Translations under genes and position numbers: made by a program
Assembly (NCBI GenBank): GCA_003254905.1
Contig: QANU01103327.1
Location: forward strand, 295,089 to 359,088
Length of the DNA stretch: 64,000 nt
Direction of reading: 5' to 3'
Source: Nissolia schottii
Taxonomy: Eukaryota > Streptophyta > Magnoliopsida > Fabales > Fabaceae
In this document: positions 34,931 to 49,300 of the stretch, piece by piece
How positions within the stretch are numbered: the first letter of the stretch is position 1
How the letters are laid out: every line of letters starts with the position of its first letter
Notes under the pieces: generated by a model
Told to the model about the DNA's origin: nothing
Database searches by the model: none
Seen by the model: the letters and a program-made list of their open reading frames with translations, nothing else

Positions 34931-36584
34931 AAACAGGTAAGTTAATGGAACATACAGTCAGTTGTGAAACTCAAACTTGTACTTGCCTAAAAAAAAATAT
35001 AAAAATGTGATATATGCCTAAATAGTGAGTAATAAATTTTGTAGTCCATTAGTAAGCTGCACCTAAACCAAAGGAGTCAGGCGAACCGTCACATATGGCA
35101 AGGGGGCAATGGCTCTCAACCTAAAAGAAATTTTTGCTTGTAAATTTTTGTTTTTCAACATATTTAATTTTTTATATATATAACTTTGGATATACATTAA
35201 TGTACTATAATGTACAAAGGTTCAATTTTAAATATATGTCATTAACATGAATTATTAAAATTAAAGTAGTGGTGTATGTCTTAAAAATCTCTACATTTAA
35301 AACTTTTTATCCCTAAATTTATGTTATCTTTTGTAACTATTTAAAAATATATAAATTTCTTTTGGTCAGTAGAAATGACAATGTGCAGAGTTGGGTAGGG
35401 TTTTAGCTTAATTCTAACCCTACCCTCAACCTATTAAATACAAAAAAACTTACCCTATCTTATTCATGGGTTTTACAAATAAAAATCTTAATCCAATTTA
35501 TAAAAAAATATTTAAACTCTAACTCTATCCTACCCATTACTCTTTAAAATAATATTTTATAAAATATTTTATATATACATGATATAAGTATCAACTACAA
35601 AAATAATTATTTTAATGCATAATAAAAACATAATTTAAGTTAATAACTACATAATTCATAAAAATTAAACAAAGATAATTATTTTAATACAATAAGATCA
35701 TAAATTAAACCAAATATAATTAGATCAAATATAACAATCTCTATTTTTTTTTTGGGCTGCATCCCATAGTTTCTATTCGTAACAACTAAAAAAATAATAT
35801 AAGATTATAACATGTTTGATACATATAAAAAAAATTTTAACAAAAACATGTATAATAAGCGAAAAGAACAAATTTTTATCCTGTTTATTGAATTGGATCG
35901 GGATGGGTACCGGTAGTCATCCGTGTTCGTAAGCAAGATTCGCATGCCACATTAATAAGACATGGGAACACGTCACACCAAGTTGTTTTCTCTTCTGCTT
36001 TATTTTTCTTCCCCGAGCCGTCACCTAATGCATCAGTCACGTGGTCAACGCGTGCGCAATTAAAAATTGCCAAAAATTCCTAACCCATAAAAGATAATAT
36101 TCCGAAAGGGAAAGGAGCATAAACAATGTCAAGCCAGGGGGACACTTTGGTCATTCCACCGAAATTTCATTGTTATTCTCGAATTTTTCAGAAGCCACCC
36201 TACTGAGTCGAGGTGTTCGGTGTTTCTGTTCAGTCATTGAAAACATTGAAGCCAACTAAAATTACCGAAAAGCCCTGCATACAATTTGTAGCGGAGGTGC
36301 GTGTAGAAGTTAGACTCGTCGCAATTATGATAATGAATTTAAAGCAACCTTAACGACACATAAAAAATGGTTGAGTTATGAGTGAGTAGAGTGAATGTGA
36401 GAGTTTGTATTTAAATCTAAATCATCTCAATTAAATTTTTTTTAATGTTTTGTTAAATGTCCGAATCATTAATCAATAATGAAAAATCATAATATATAAT
36501 TAAAGTACATCGCAATTAAACTCCAAAATTAATCACAGATTATTCTTGCGATTAATTTCTTAACATTGTCTTTTCCGTCCTACG
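34931..36584. other. AT-rich intergenic stretch
   Basis: No gene recognised. About 35880-36560 is less AT-rich and may hold the promoter of the phosphatidate phosphatase gene. No clear TATA box could be assigned. Confidence 0.4.
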
Positions 36585-37261
36585 GTGCAACAAACAACAA
36601 AGTATAGTATAAGAAAAACGCAGTGGAAGAAGGCTTTTTTTTTTTTTTTTTTTTGGTTTTTGACGAATAACTATTTAATTGCATTGGAGTTTGAGGTGTT
36701 GGTTTCTGAAACCGGGTTTTCTGTGGTGTCCAAATCCTCCAGAAACTTGGTACTTGGAAGCCTCCACGGGAAAATTGACAATCACGAAGGAGGAGGAGGA
36801 CTAACATCACCAGAGGCTAGTACACGAATTGAAGCGAAGAAAATCTTCGTAATCGCCATCGAATTTCTGAGCCCCCAGATTATTAGTCTGAATCTGTGAG
36901 TCTATTTTCTTTCTATGTTGATTTTGTTTTCGCCTTTAGACTCTCAAAATGCCCCCTCACCGTTTCATGTTCTCTGGGTAGGCAAAAAGTTTCCGTCTTT
37001 TTCTTTTCGTTGATTTTTTGCGCATCAAATCGGTCAGTCTGGTTGTTAAATCAGTTTATAGTACTTTTACTGTTTCTTTTTTGTTTTTTAATTAATTATA
37101 TTCATGTATACCATGCAGTGCTGTTTTTGATCAAGAACTATATAATCACTGGGAAGTGACAAAGGTTGGAAGAATAATTTATGTGTGTATGTTGTTTTGA
37201 TCGGAAAGCAAGGCTTGAACTTTGAGGTGTGTTTTATTAGGCCTCTTTCAAGAAGAAAAAA
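36585..37261 (+). other. Probable 5' leader of the PAH gene, with a leader intron
   Basis: A transcribed leader exon probably ends near 36895 (GAATCT/GTGAGT). A GTTTTATTAG acceptor at about 37241 leaves a short second leader exon (GCCTCTTTCAAGAAG...) before the ATG at 37262. A T19 tract lies at about 36635-36653. Exon borders are inferred from splice signals only. Confidence 0.5.
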
Positions 37262-40200
37262 ATGAATGTTGTAGGCAAAGTTGGAAGCTTAATAACCCAA
37301 GGTGTGTACTCAGTTGCTACCCCTTTTCATCCCTTTGGTGGGGCTGTTGATGTGATTGTTGTTCAGCAGCAAGATGGGACATTTCGCAGCACGCCTTGGT
37401 ATGTTCGGTTTGGTAAGTTTCAGGGTGTTCTCAAAGGCGCCGAAAAGATTGTTCGTATTAATGTTAATGGTGTTGAAGCCAACTTCCATATGTATCTTGA
37501 CAATTCCGGGGAGGCTTATTTTGTGAAGGAGGTGGATGATGATGATAAAGGAAATGTTGAGTTGAATCGGGTTGCTGTAGATTCTAATAACAAAAGTAAT
37601 GGTTTTTTGGGTAACAGTCATAGACTTGATCATAGCGTCTCGGATACTCGGGTGCTTCAAATGAAAAGCGATGGCGATTCCTCAGTTGTGTCTCCGCTTC
37701 AAAGGGCTGAATCTGAAGGTGATCGGAGATTTTACGAGTTCCAAGATGACCGATCTTCTTTTGCAGATTCAGTTGATTTGTCGGAATATGAGACTAAATC
37801 ATATGAGAGTCTAGAGGGGGAAAATTTTGTGGACTCACAGGGTTCCCATCCGGAGATGGTCTTGGTGAGTGTCGATGGTCATATATTGACGGCCCCTATA
37901 TCAGAATCGGAGCAAAACGAGGAGAATGTGCAATTAAAAAACCCTCGATTTCATCTGGGCCCTGGTGAAGAGACCGACATATGTGAAGGCAGTGAAGAGT
38001 TTATTTCAGGTGAAAATGCTTGGGCTGCTGATTATATTAGTAAGCTGGATGCTCCAACAGCTGATGTCCGACCCAGACGTGACTCTAATGGGGATGATAA
38101 AAGTTCTGGGCTCCCACTAGAAGCTTGTCAAGTTGATGAGGGACGTATTTCTCAAGCGCAGGAAACCTTGGGGATTAAAAATCAAGAAGATCATCATAAA
38201 AATCGAGAAGATCTTCGCAAAGATGCTGATTCAGGAGGGGTTACTTCTAGTATTGAGATGGAGAATGTTTTCCAAAGCTGTCTGAAGCCACAAGAATTTA
38301 CTCAGAAGGATGGAAATGCTGATTCACTAGATATAGGTTCATCGTTGGAGATTCAAAATTCAGCAGAGGAATCTAATGTATGTTGTCCGGTGGTTGATGA
38401 AATTGAACAAGAGAGCACTGTACAATCTCGAAACAATGAGGAGTTATCTACACCTAATGGTTCTACTTCATCGCATGGCCATGGATCACCCGAATCAGAA
38501 TCGGGACTTCAACAGGTTGAGAGAATGGCATCAGGAGAAGTTGAGACTGCTTCTGGCTCTCATTCTGTAACTACTAATACTGAATCGAATGACAAACATG
38601 TTGGCAAGGCATCATCCAATGACGGGGTAGATGAGAGTCAACAAACCCCAGCACTCGGAGATATTAGTAATAAAAGTGAGGTAGTGGAATGTCAAATAGA
38701 AACTTCAGATAAAGGGGACCAAAGCCATTCAGGATTGGGTAAGACCTGTGCTGCAAAATAGTTGCTATTGAATTAGGCAATTATTTAATTGATATTAGTG
38801 GAGTATTTATTTACTTTCTTTCATTTTATAATTTTCAGGATTTGAGATCTCACTTTGTGGTCATGAACTTAAGGCGGGTATGGGTTTGGAAGCTGCTGCT
38901 GAAGTGTTTGAAGCACATCGGAAATCATCAGTGGACTTTACAAGTTCTGCACCATCAATAATTAAGAATCAAAACCTTATTATCAAGTATAAAGAGAGGT
39001 ACTTGATATGGGAAAAGGCTGCTCCTATTGTTCTTGGAATAGCCGCATTTGGTTTAGATCTACCTGTTGAGTCCAAAGATACAATTCATGTGGAGCAGGA
39101 TTATGCACTGAAGTCTAGTGATGATGATCCTGGGTCATCGTCATCTGGACGCAGATGGAGACTTTGGCCTATACCTTTTAGAAAGGTCAAGACAGTTGAG
39201 CACACTACTAGCAACTCATCAAATGAGGAGGTATTTCTAGATTCCGAGTCTTCTCTTCTAGAGCCAATTCCTACATCCAGTACTGAGGGTTCTCTTCGTC
39301 ATAAGCAATTTGTAAGGACAAATGTTCCCACCAATGAGCAGATAGCATCCTTGAATCTCCAAGATGGTCAAAATTTGGTAACCTTCAGTTTCTCTACAAG
39401 GGTTCTTGGAACACAACAGGTTTTAACATTCATCATGACTGCCTAATTCCCCATATAAAGTTCTATACAGTGGTTGGAATTTTTGTCTATTTGATAGAAA
39501 TTTTAATTACATAACAGGTTGATGCTCATATATACTTGTGGAAGTGGAATGCAAGAATTGTGATTTCAGACGTTGATGGAACTATTACCAAGTAAGGCCA
39601 TTAATAGTGCTTCTTAGGCTACAAAGTATTCGTTTTAAACTTGATATGGATGCTACTTGAATATTGTTATTCTTCTCTAGTGTCTATTTGTTCCCGATTT
39701 CATTGGAAATTTATTTTAGATGAAATCCCTGTATGCATGTATCATTTAAATTTTGGTAATACTATTGAAACTGTTTCAACACAAACAAAAATAGAAAGGG
39801 GTTTAGGCTCTGATTTGAATATGAAGTTTCAAATTTGTAGTTGTTTGCTTTTTCTTTGGGTCAGGCTTGGAGTAAGCTTATGGTGCATCAAGTAGTGATT
39901 CTATAAAAAATAAAAAATTCTGTATGGTACGACATACAAATTTAACATGCTTTTGTGTTTAATACATTACTCATCTTGTATTTTCATGCGGGGCCCATGT
40001 TAGATTTCTTTCTCACTGTTGATTGGGCCAACTCATTGGTAGATTCTCTTTGTCAGTTTATATGCGATCCATATAGATTTGGGAACCACAATCATCACCT
40101 TAGTTTTCTTGCTTTTAGGTCCGACGTTTTGGGGCAGTTCATGCCTTTAGTTGGCAAAGATTGGACACAATCTGGAGTGGCGAGGCTTTTCTGTGCCATT

Positions 40201-43200
40201 AAGGTATGCCTATTTTTTTATTTCTATGTGCCTAACTTATGTTCAGTTGAGCTGGTGTTTGATTGTTTGAGGCCAAAAGTTGATAATGTAAAAGGCAACA
40301 GATCTTCCAAGGGTATTTCTTTGCGAAGCATCTTGTACAGTGGCTGCTTTATCAATTTTTTGCTTTCTTGTTCCGGCATGTTAATTATGTTTTATGTTAC
40401 TATGTCCCTTCTCTTAACTCAGATGTATACATGATTCCCAAACTAATGGTTTGGGTTTGTAATAACCGATAAGGGAACTTTGATTGGGACAAAGAAAAGA
40501 AAATTTGCTCACCAAGAAACTTCAATTTACCTCATGGGTATTTAATTTTAAGGATCAGATAATTTGGGCAATGCTAAAACTTATCATGGTTATCTACAGA
40601 ATTTTTACTGTTTTGCTGATGTAAAATGCAGCTTAGCATGCATGATGTTATCATCGTACCAATTGTTGGGTCGATTTCTATCTCCAAGCTTAATGCCTAA
40701 TGGTAGACCTGGATTCTCTGTCAGGAAAATGGATACCAGCTGCTGTTTCTGAGTGCCCGTGCAATTGTACAAGCATATCTAACTAGGAACTTCTTGCTAA
40801 ACCTGAAACAGGTATTGAAACAACCCTGATTTTCTGCTAACAATGACATCTTATTTCCAATACTAGAATTATCCTGTACTTCTGAAGTTGATTCACCCCG
40901 GAATCAACCTATGAGATTTTCTTTGATCCAGTTAAGATTTTGTGACATCAACTTTCATCCACCTTTTGGTCTTGTAAAGGAGTATTGATCTTGATTTAAT
41001 ATCCATAAGTCACTACTTTTCTTAATTGCATCTTTGGATGCTTGATTAAATAGTCATCTGAAGGTATTTAAAGGCAAAGATGATCTTAAGCATATTTGTA
41101 TGACTTGGACCAGAGGTCAACCTAGTTCCGGGGCCATGTCACTGATCAGTGGTCCAACAGCGAATCAAGCAGTTAAACTAGAAAATTTGAGTAAGAAGAA
41201 TTCTCTGTTCAAATCTTAATAATATGAACAAATATTTATATTTTTCATGGAATACAACTTAGTTGTAATATGTACAATAACGACAAATATTTTATATTTT
41301 CAATGGAATACAACTTGGTTGTAATATTTACAACACAACATTTACCCGTATCCCACTAGGTGCGGGGTTAGTTGTAATATTGAAAGGGTATATAATTTAT
41401 TTAACATTAAAGTCTAATATGACATAATAACATACATATTAAAGGGAGTTCTAAGAAGTTCTATTAATATATAACAACTATGCCTTCCCCACTAAGTGGG
41501 AATGGCTACATGGATTAGATGAAGTGATTGGATCCTATGACCTATCATAAACTATGTGATTGGATCCTATGACCTATCATAAACTATGTCTGCGGAAAAG
41601 CCATTAAAATCTAAGTCATTTTAATTGTTTAGGGTATAGGGTTTCATCTATAGTTTTTATTGGTCTAACTTTGCTTATTGGGCTACTCTTCAGTTGATCT
41701 ACTATTCTTATTGAAACTTATACAAATCTTTCTCCTTACATGGTCAAACCACCTAAGGTGGGATTCTAATGCTACTCTTGTTTCCTCTAAAACACATTTC
41801 ATTTTCTAATCCCTATTTTGTCTAGCATGTCCACTCATCCAACGCAACATTCCCTTCTATGCAGCATTGAATTTATTTTCTTGTTGGGTTTATATTGTGG
41901 AACATTCAATCCCATATAACAATACATGTCTTGTAGTTGTGCAATAAAATTCTTCCTTAGCCTTAGAGTGGTACTTTCTATCAAAAATAAGCATTCCTCC
42001 ATTTCCTCGCCATCATTTTATGGAGTTCATTTTATAACTTTTCAGTTCATCTGTTTTTGCACTACTCTGCAATTATTTTCTTATGGAATAATATGTTTGG
42101 TGTCTTTGGTTAATGTTGGGTGTGCTTTGCTACCTTAGATAATTCCTTGTTGACAAATTTTGTTGGTTTTGGGAAAAGGAAGGAAACTAAATACTTGTGG
42201 CAGTGTGCAGTTTTCGCTAATGTCTGTGTATGGCGCATTTGGTTAAAACGCAATTCTCGCACCTTCAGTGGAAAATTCTCAAACAAGCAAGTTTTGTGAG
42301 ATAGGATTGGGGTTTGGCCTGTTTTGTGTAAATCTCAAAATCTTTTAAGTGGATTTTCTCTCTCAGATACGTTGAGAGATTGGAAAGTTTTACTTCATTG
42401 TTAGTCTTCTATTGTTTTGTTCTGCAAAATCTTTAGAGGTTACTTGATAGTTGATGTGTTAATAAACTATACTACCTCCGTTCCATAATAACTGTTATGT
42501 TCGCCTTGTTAGTACATTCATAATCAATGTCCTCCTATCTTTTGTTATTCTCTTCACTTATTAAAGAAAATTTTCTTTTATATTCAAAAAAAGTTGTATT
42601 TCTCTTTCTTGGTTTTAAGGGTTCTTTTGTAACAAGATTGAAGCTTTTAAGATTTAGTTTGAAGGGAAGTGTTAGAAATGATGCATGTAATTAACATGTG
42701 TGGTATTGGAATGTGAAGCTATCATGTGATTAATATGTCAGTGGCATGGGAATGTGCAGCTGCCATATGATTAAAATATCATTGGAAACACGAGGTTCAT
42801 AGGAAAAAGCCATTAGTTAAAATATGACGTATTTATTTCTTATGAGTATTTATAACACTGTTGGGTGTCAATACTCTATAGTACAATGCACCTAAGGGCA
42901 CAAGCATATTTTGCTACATGTAGGTATTTCACTTCGCTCATTCTCTTTTATTTTTCGACAAATTCATTGTAGATTTAGAGCCTGTCTTAAACTTTATGTT
43001 GGGCCACTTGCAGATGTCCAATTCTGTCCTATTCTGATTACTTCATGTTCCCAGATGTCAAGTCATGGACGTGAGGGTTGTGTGTTGAGTCTTTCATTGG
43101 CTGGGCATATAGTCTAGATAATTTTAATAAACACTTGGACAATCATAAAAGAAAAAAGGCACGGTGTAGTAGCCCTTGCTTGAACCAGAAAGGTTTATTA

Positions 43201-44510
43201 GGTGCCAGGGTCATGCATCTGACTAGAGGAGCCTAAAACACGAGGAGCATACCCCTTTTGTTGCCCTTTATCTACATTTTATCCCTTTCTTGGCACTTAA
43301 TTTACCATTTGTTACACCTATTGATGTCTGTGTCTGTGTAGAGTGAGATAGTAATTAAAGATAGTTCTTTGTTTTGATTGGCATGTTCTTTGTTGTGCAT
43401 TTTAACAATGCAGTGATAGCTGTAGTAATACTTCCTTAGCTGAACGTAGTAGTTTATATATTGGCAGGATGGAAAAACCTTACCAAATGGACCAGTTGTT
43501 ATTTCGCCTGATGGATTATTTCCCTCACTTTTCCGAGAAGGTAAGGTACATTTATCCTTAGACTAGTTATGGAATGTAGTTTGTGTAGCCACTTGTTAGC
43601 TTTGTGTTGATAATGACTTTACTTTCTGCCAATGCACTTGTGCTTTGTTTGATTTGGTGACTCTTTTTGAAGACTTGTATACTGCTGTCAATATCATCAA
43701 ACTGAAATAGACAAATAAAATTGTTGTTTTTTCCTTTATATTTGTCAAGAGGACAGATAAAATATCTAAATGCATGAAATGCAGTAAAATTACCATTGTT
43801 CACGTAGTTTGAGGCTCATAAACTGTGCCATGTTTATCCGTTTCATTATTATGTACTCAAATCAACTGGATTTTTCATGTCTCTGACTTGTTCTATTGTA
43901 TTTTTACCCTTTCACTGAATGAAGTAATAAGAAGAGCACCTCATGAGTTCAAGATCGCATGTTTAGAGGTAATTGCCAGAACACGAAAGCTTTGTGAAAA
44001 TGCGATGAGAAGGCATCTTCTTACCAACTTTATTTTTTGCAGGATATCAGAAGACTTTTCCCTTCTGATTATAATCCATTCTATGCGGGATTTGGCAATC
44101 GAGACACGGATGAACTTAGTTACCTGAAGATCGGAATCCCGAAAGGCAAAATATTTATTATTAACCCCAAGGTGCGCAACCTAGAGTAGCATTTTCTCGC
44201 GATTAGTATTTTGTTTTGTTCTTCCCTTGCACTAGCTAAATGCCTATGTGAATTAACAGGGCGAGGTGGCTATCAGTCACCGCATTAGTACAAAGTCATA
44301 TACATCATTGCACACCCTCGTGAATGACATGTTCCCCCCTACTTCTTTGGTCGAGCAGGTTAGAAATCTTAATCACCTCCTAAAACTCCCAATCGAATGG
44401 CGATTTCGAAACTTAGCAACGAACGATTTCTGACTTTTAATTTCTCTAAGTTGCAGGAGGACTTCAACTCATGGAATTATTGGAGAGTGCCATTGCCAGA
44501 TATTGATTAG
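37262..44510 (+). CDS. PAH1/PAH2-like: Phosphatidate phosphatase of the lipin/PAH family
   Basis: PAH enzymes are soluble Mg-dependent phosphatases that dephosphorylate phosphatidic acid to diacylglycerol at the ER, which limits phospholipid synthesis and supports galactolipid remodelling under phosphate starvation. Coding exons are 37262-38738, 38839-39419, 39518-39591, 40119-40203, 40725-40811, 43468-43540, 43925-43968, 44043-44171, 44260-44358 and 44457-44510. They sum to 2703 nt in consistent phase (900 aa; Arabidopsis PAH1 is about 900). The N-LIP domain spans residues 1-110 ([18 protein letters not shown]; conserved Gly83 in NSGEAYF). A long acidic, Ser-rich middle follows. The C-LIP catalytic domain has DVDGT at residues 704-708 (DxDxT motif), then [26 protein letters not shown] and [13 protein letters not shown]. 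Intron 5 (2.66 kb) has collected LINE debris. The unspliced 499-codon frame is exon 1 only. Confidence 0.96.
41460..41940 (-). mobile_element. L1-type LINE 3' fragment in PAH intron 5
   Basis: On the minus strand, decayed ORF2 C-terminal sequence is readable: [33 protein letters not shown] and [10 protein letters not shown], with the LINE-typical ATCCATGTAGCCATTCCCAC end near 41490-41520. A 33-bp segment (GTGATTGGATCCTATGACC...) is tandemly duplicated at about 41525-41590. Stops show that it is dead. Confidence 0.75.
42150..42410 (+). mobile_element. Second LINE fragment (reverse transcriptase C-terminal zinc-finger region)
   Basis: On the plus strand the frame reads [33 protein letters not shown], then [16 protein letters not shown] in another frame. 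This matches the C-terminal tail that follows the zf-RVT region of plant LINE ORF2 proteins. The orientation is opposite to the 41460-41940 fragment, so this is a separate insertion. Confidence 0.55.
42469..42495. repeat. Single Stowaway-like MITE end
   Basis: TACTACCTCCGTTCCATAAT resembles the terminal inverted repeat of Tc1/Mariner Stowaway MITEs (CTCCCTCCGTTCC...). No matching inverted end was found downstream, so the element is truncated or diverged. Confidence 0.4.
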
Positions 44511-46389
44511 TTCCAACGCTTTTAAGTTGTTTAGTTCCCTTTGACGAGGACCCTTTTCCGAGGAACCACCCGAGAGATGTTAACCTTCTTGACACCGTTG
44601 TGCCATAATAGATTGGAAAAGGATGCAAGTTATTGCAGAAAACTCTTCATTGTAAGGGGTCATTCCCCCTTGATTTCCTTCTTTTTTTTTTTTTTTTTTT
44701 TTTGATCTTAACATTAAATCTCGATTCATTACAATCCACCCGTTAGTGGAATTGTAGAACATGTGGCTTACATGTTGTATTGTATTACGCCTTGTATAAT
44801 TTTTTATTGGAGGGTGATCATGGAATAATGGCATGAGTGCTTACCAAAGCAACAATCTTTAGTCTGCTCCCAAGTAGAAAAGAGATGACGGAAAGAGGAA
44901 AAAAGAATGGACAAACTGAACAAGTAGAACGGTCATGATCAGTGAAAAATAGAAGGTAGCAATCTCTTTTGTTTAGCTTACTTATTCGACGGTGGCTTGA
45001 ATTGTAGATTGTGAAGTAGAAATTTGTTTCCGTCGACATTGTTTGGTGCCTACCTTCATTGTTTAGTTTAGATTTTTTTTTTGACAGTTTGAAAATGTTC
45101 AAACTCTCAAAGGAGAGGAGTTAAAGAGGATACTCTACCCTGCAACACAAAACAAAACCCTTAACAAAAATGTTATGCGGATCACTCAAAAGGTATACAC
45201 ACCTTGTTACTCTTTTTACAAGATATCATGTGGTTCACTTTGTTAGAAGTGAATTTCATGATGTGTTGTGAGAAAAGTAATAATGTATTTAACACTTTAT
45301 ACCTTTTGAGTGGTGCAAATAACACTACTCAACCCTTAACGACCTCAACATGGTAGGCACACTTTGATAAAACAACAATACAAAACATGTTGACATAAAT
45401 CACTTTAAAGAATAAAGCGTATTTCGAGTTTGACATAAGCCATTAAAAAGCATTAATATTGTAAATATATTTCAAAGAAGGTTTGATTATGAGGAGAAGA
45501 ATTGGATGTTAAGATTTAATTTTCCATCAATTGATAATTAAGTCTATTTTTAAGAAATTGATGAATACAAAGGTGAACTTTGTTGACTTTATATAACTTC
45601 TAAGGGAAGGTAAAAATGCCTTTTAACTTGTAAGGCAAGTTAAATTGCCATGACTTTGGAGGCTTGCATGGACAGCACGTGGCAGTAGTTGGGGGACGAA
45701 TGCATGGTGACAAGTGTCCTCCCACGTGTCATCATGCATGCGAGGAACTATGTCGGGTGTCGTGCATGTGTTTCAGGCGGGAGTTGGGACATTTTAGGAC
45801 CCATAAAGAGATATTTTTACCCCCAAAAAATTAAAATTGAATCACGAAAGGTAAAATTATTAATTTCCCTTCAAGAAAAGGATTTAATACTAATATATTA
45901 TCTTTAAAATACCTCATATTGAAAAGGAAATGATCTGCCGCGGGCTCTAAGGAAGTTGTCCACTAATATCTGACTTTCTTATAAGTACATCAAAAGGCAT
46001 GTGTGCGTAAGGATTTGAATGGACGGCAACACTATAAATATATAAAAAATTGAATTCCCTTTTTATTTTAGAAATAATAATGTTTATAATTCCTGGTGAT
46101 TTATAAAACACGAAGCGAAATGGAAGGCAAAGAAATCGAAGATGATGCCACCATGTCACGGACACGCTTGACTTCTTCTTCCTTTGTTCCATCGCCATTT
46201 TTCCTCCCACCCACGTTCATGCATTCATCACTTCCTTTGATCTTATCTTCCTTCATCCTCATTTCCATTCCAGCACCTGATTAATCCCTTTTGCACCAAA
46301 AGAAAACAGACCCTCTTCAATTTCCTTAACAAAAAAATACTAAGAAAGAAAGAGGAACAAGTGTATACATAATTGGTTAGTGAAAAAGA
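44511..46389. other. PAH 3' UTR and intergenic
   Basis: The first 300 bases probably include the PAH 3' UTR; a T21 tract is at about 44683-44703. The rest is AT-rich, becoming pyrimidine-rich at about 46170-46310, which is probably the promoter and leader of the coiled-coil gene. No other gene is seen. Confidence 0.45.
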
Positions 46390-49300
46390 ATGGCTTGGGT
46401 AAGATCAGCGGTGAACAAAGCGGTGGAGGCAGGTGGACAGACCAACCTCAAACGTAGCCTTCGCAATTATGCTGACTCTGTTGTGCTGCATGCAAGCAAT
46501 GCCGTTACCGGCAGCGCCAAAATCTTCCATGACCGCCTCGTACGTAACTACATTCATCTCTTTTAATTATTTTTTGTTACGAATCTTATTCTTCATTTTA
46601 TTTTATTTTATTTTTGGTCTTAATTGGATTGGGAGAAATTCCATAAAAGAAATCTCTAGATTGCACCTATTAGACATTAAATAATGAAAAATTCTTAGTG
46701 CTCCTCGAACCTCGTAATGTCACTTTAGTTGTGGTTTTTAATCATCAAAATCTGATTTAACAATATTTTATATTTGATAGGACGGTCTATATGATGTGGT
46801 GCCAAGAATTACACTTTCATATTAATTACTAGTGCAATGTTTTCTAGCGTATAAGTACTTCTCAAGCTCAAGGGTAGTGTTTTGTTTCTTTCTTAAATGT
46901 AGTGTCGTCTGAATAGTTTTATTGAACAGGTGGCAAGAAACATGCGAAGTTTCAGGCACACTGTAAAAAGGTTAGAGGAAGTTTCTGTTTCATGTAGAGG
47001 GATTGAGAGAGTTCAGTTGCTAAGGAGGTGGCTGGTTGCATTGAAAGAAATCGAGAGGCTTGCTGCGGCCTATGCTAGCTCCAATTCAAAAGATCTTACA
47101 TACGATGAAATCAAGGATTTACCTATAAAACCCACTTTGGTTTGTCAAACTCATCTTCTTTTTGCCATTCTTGCATTGTATTTGCGTGCATTTCTTTTTT
47201 CACCTACTCGTGGGATAAGTACAAATTTTAGAATTAAATTCATCTAATTTATCATCATTTCATGATCTAATATAACATATTGATGTATCATACGATGTAA
47301 TATGATAAATTAATATTTTTCAATACAATATTCATAAAGAGATGTATCATAAGCTCAAATAATCCGCAAATCTCTAAACTTCTTACGAGTTGGCTTTTTC
47401 AATGATTTGACTCATGAAAAGTTTGTCAATATTATATAGAGCATGAAAGAATGACAAAATTTGATTAATTTAATTCTAAAAGTTGTCAGAAATAGATAAC
47501 TTTAGTAGAAGAGAATATTTATTGCATGAGTCACGTGAGAAATCACCTTTTGTATTATTAAACTACCAATCTGGTTGCCCAAAGAGACACTTTACATAAA
47601 TTTAGTCTTTCAAAAAATTTGTGACAACAATTAAAGATTTACCGTCTTCTAACTGTTACTCATAGTCGTAGTTTATGAATCTGGACAGGTTTACTATGTA
47701 GACCCTGGCATTGTGGATGAACCAAAAAATTTCCGTGATGTCTTTCTTTCCAGTCAAGCTCTTGAGGGCATAACATTGTCAATGGTGAGTTGAAGCAATG
47801 CTATCTACAACTTATACTGTGCAAAAAAAATAAAACAAAATTGATATGTATTAGTATGTTAGATAAATGCAATGGCTAATTGTTGAGATTTATATTTGCT
47901 GATTTATGGAACTTAACCGCAGGATAACTCTTTTGTGTGACTCAGATTCTCGAAGCACCAAATGAGGAAGAAGTTTCACTACTTTCAGAGATATATGGGT
48001 AATTTTGACTTTCTCACTTTAAGTCTTTATCCTCTCTTTTTCTTAGGTGATATCTCTGCATCCTAATATTGTTTGAAAATAGTACCAAGTTTGTGTATTA
48101 GGATTGAGTACTACATATTATCTCTTAAAATACAATACGAATAACTTTCTTAGAAAAATACTTGTGGTTTGGTATGGTTGCACAGGCTATGTATAAAAGG
48201 AGGAAAAGAAGAACGCGCTTCCCTATTATCCAATGTACAAGATTTGGCAAAAGCATTTTTTGGATATGAAGATGAAGTATTGGTAATGATACATTTTCTT
48301 ATAGAATTATTTGTATGTGGTTTAAGTTAGACCCATATACCTAATATTGTGACTTGAGAGGAAAACATAAGAATACTCATCATCATGGAAATATCGGACT
48401 AAATGTGGTGGCGGAAATACTTTCTTTGGGTGAGTAATGATATTTGTTAGTTGATGTGAAGGCTAGAATTACATATATGCTTTTGTTGGTGCTAGCTAGT
48501 TCATGTTCGTCATTATTTATTGTCACATGTTCACTTTTCTTTATGATCTCACATTTGATAGAATGTTAACTTTCCTCAATTATATAGGCTAATAAACATG
48601 GGATCTATTGATATTGATTAACCATATATCCTGTTGTAAAGATAAACCGTACTCACTTGTGTACGTACATATACACGTACACCAAAGATATACATCATAC
48701 ATATACTCTATACTTATATACATATAGTTTTTGTTGTAATGTCTGTAATGTTTGTGCACTTAATTAAGTATAATTGAGAATATCATATATATAAATTTGT
48801 AATGTTTGTGCACTCATAAGAATAAAGTTTGTGCATTATTAAATGTGTATGTATGAGTGTATAAAATTGGGTGTACATGTAACATTTTTGTTTCATTATA
48901 ACATATTGCCTTACCATCATCGCATTAGTTTTGTTCCATGAGGTGGTTCTTTGGTTTTTCTTGATTTGTTTGCAATATGTGCTCAAATTATAACAGCTGG
49001 CTTTGTAAATTAATGCATCGAACTTTTACACATGTTAGACTAGAAAACATTTTTTAACATGACAACGTTATTGTGGAAATTGAAAAATGAAATTATTTTG
49101 GAGTTATTTGCCATTCAACCTTTTCTCTCCTCCCATTATTTCCGTCGATGATGTGACATCATTGGTTGATGGAAATTTTGTGATAATTCATGAGTAAATT
49201 TTTTTGGCTATGTGGCATCTCTCTTTTAGACTAATGTTATTAGTGTAAAGACGCACATATTTGATACATTCATTGAAAGGTATCAGAACCAAGAGTGATG

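Noticed and set aside
36580-36899. Frames on both strands across the T19 tract
   Set aside because: They lie in the PAH leader and contain homopolymer-coded Phe and Lys runs; no family resemblance.
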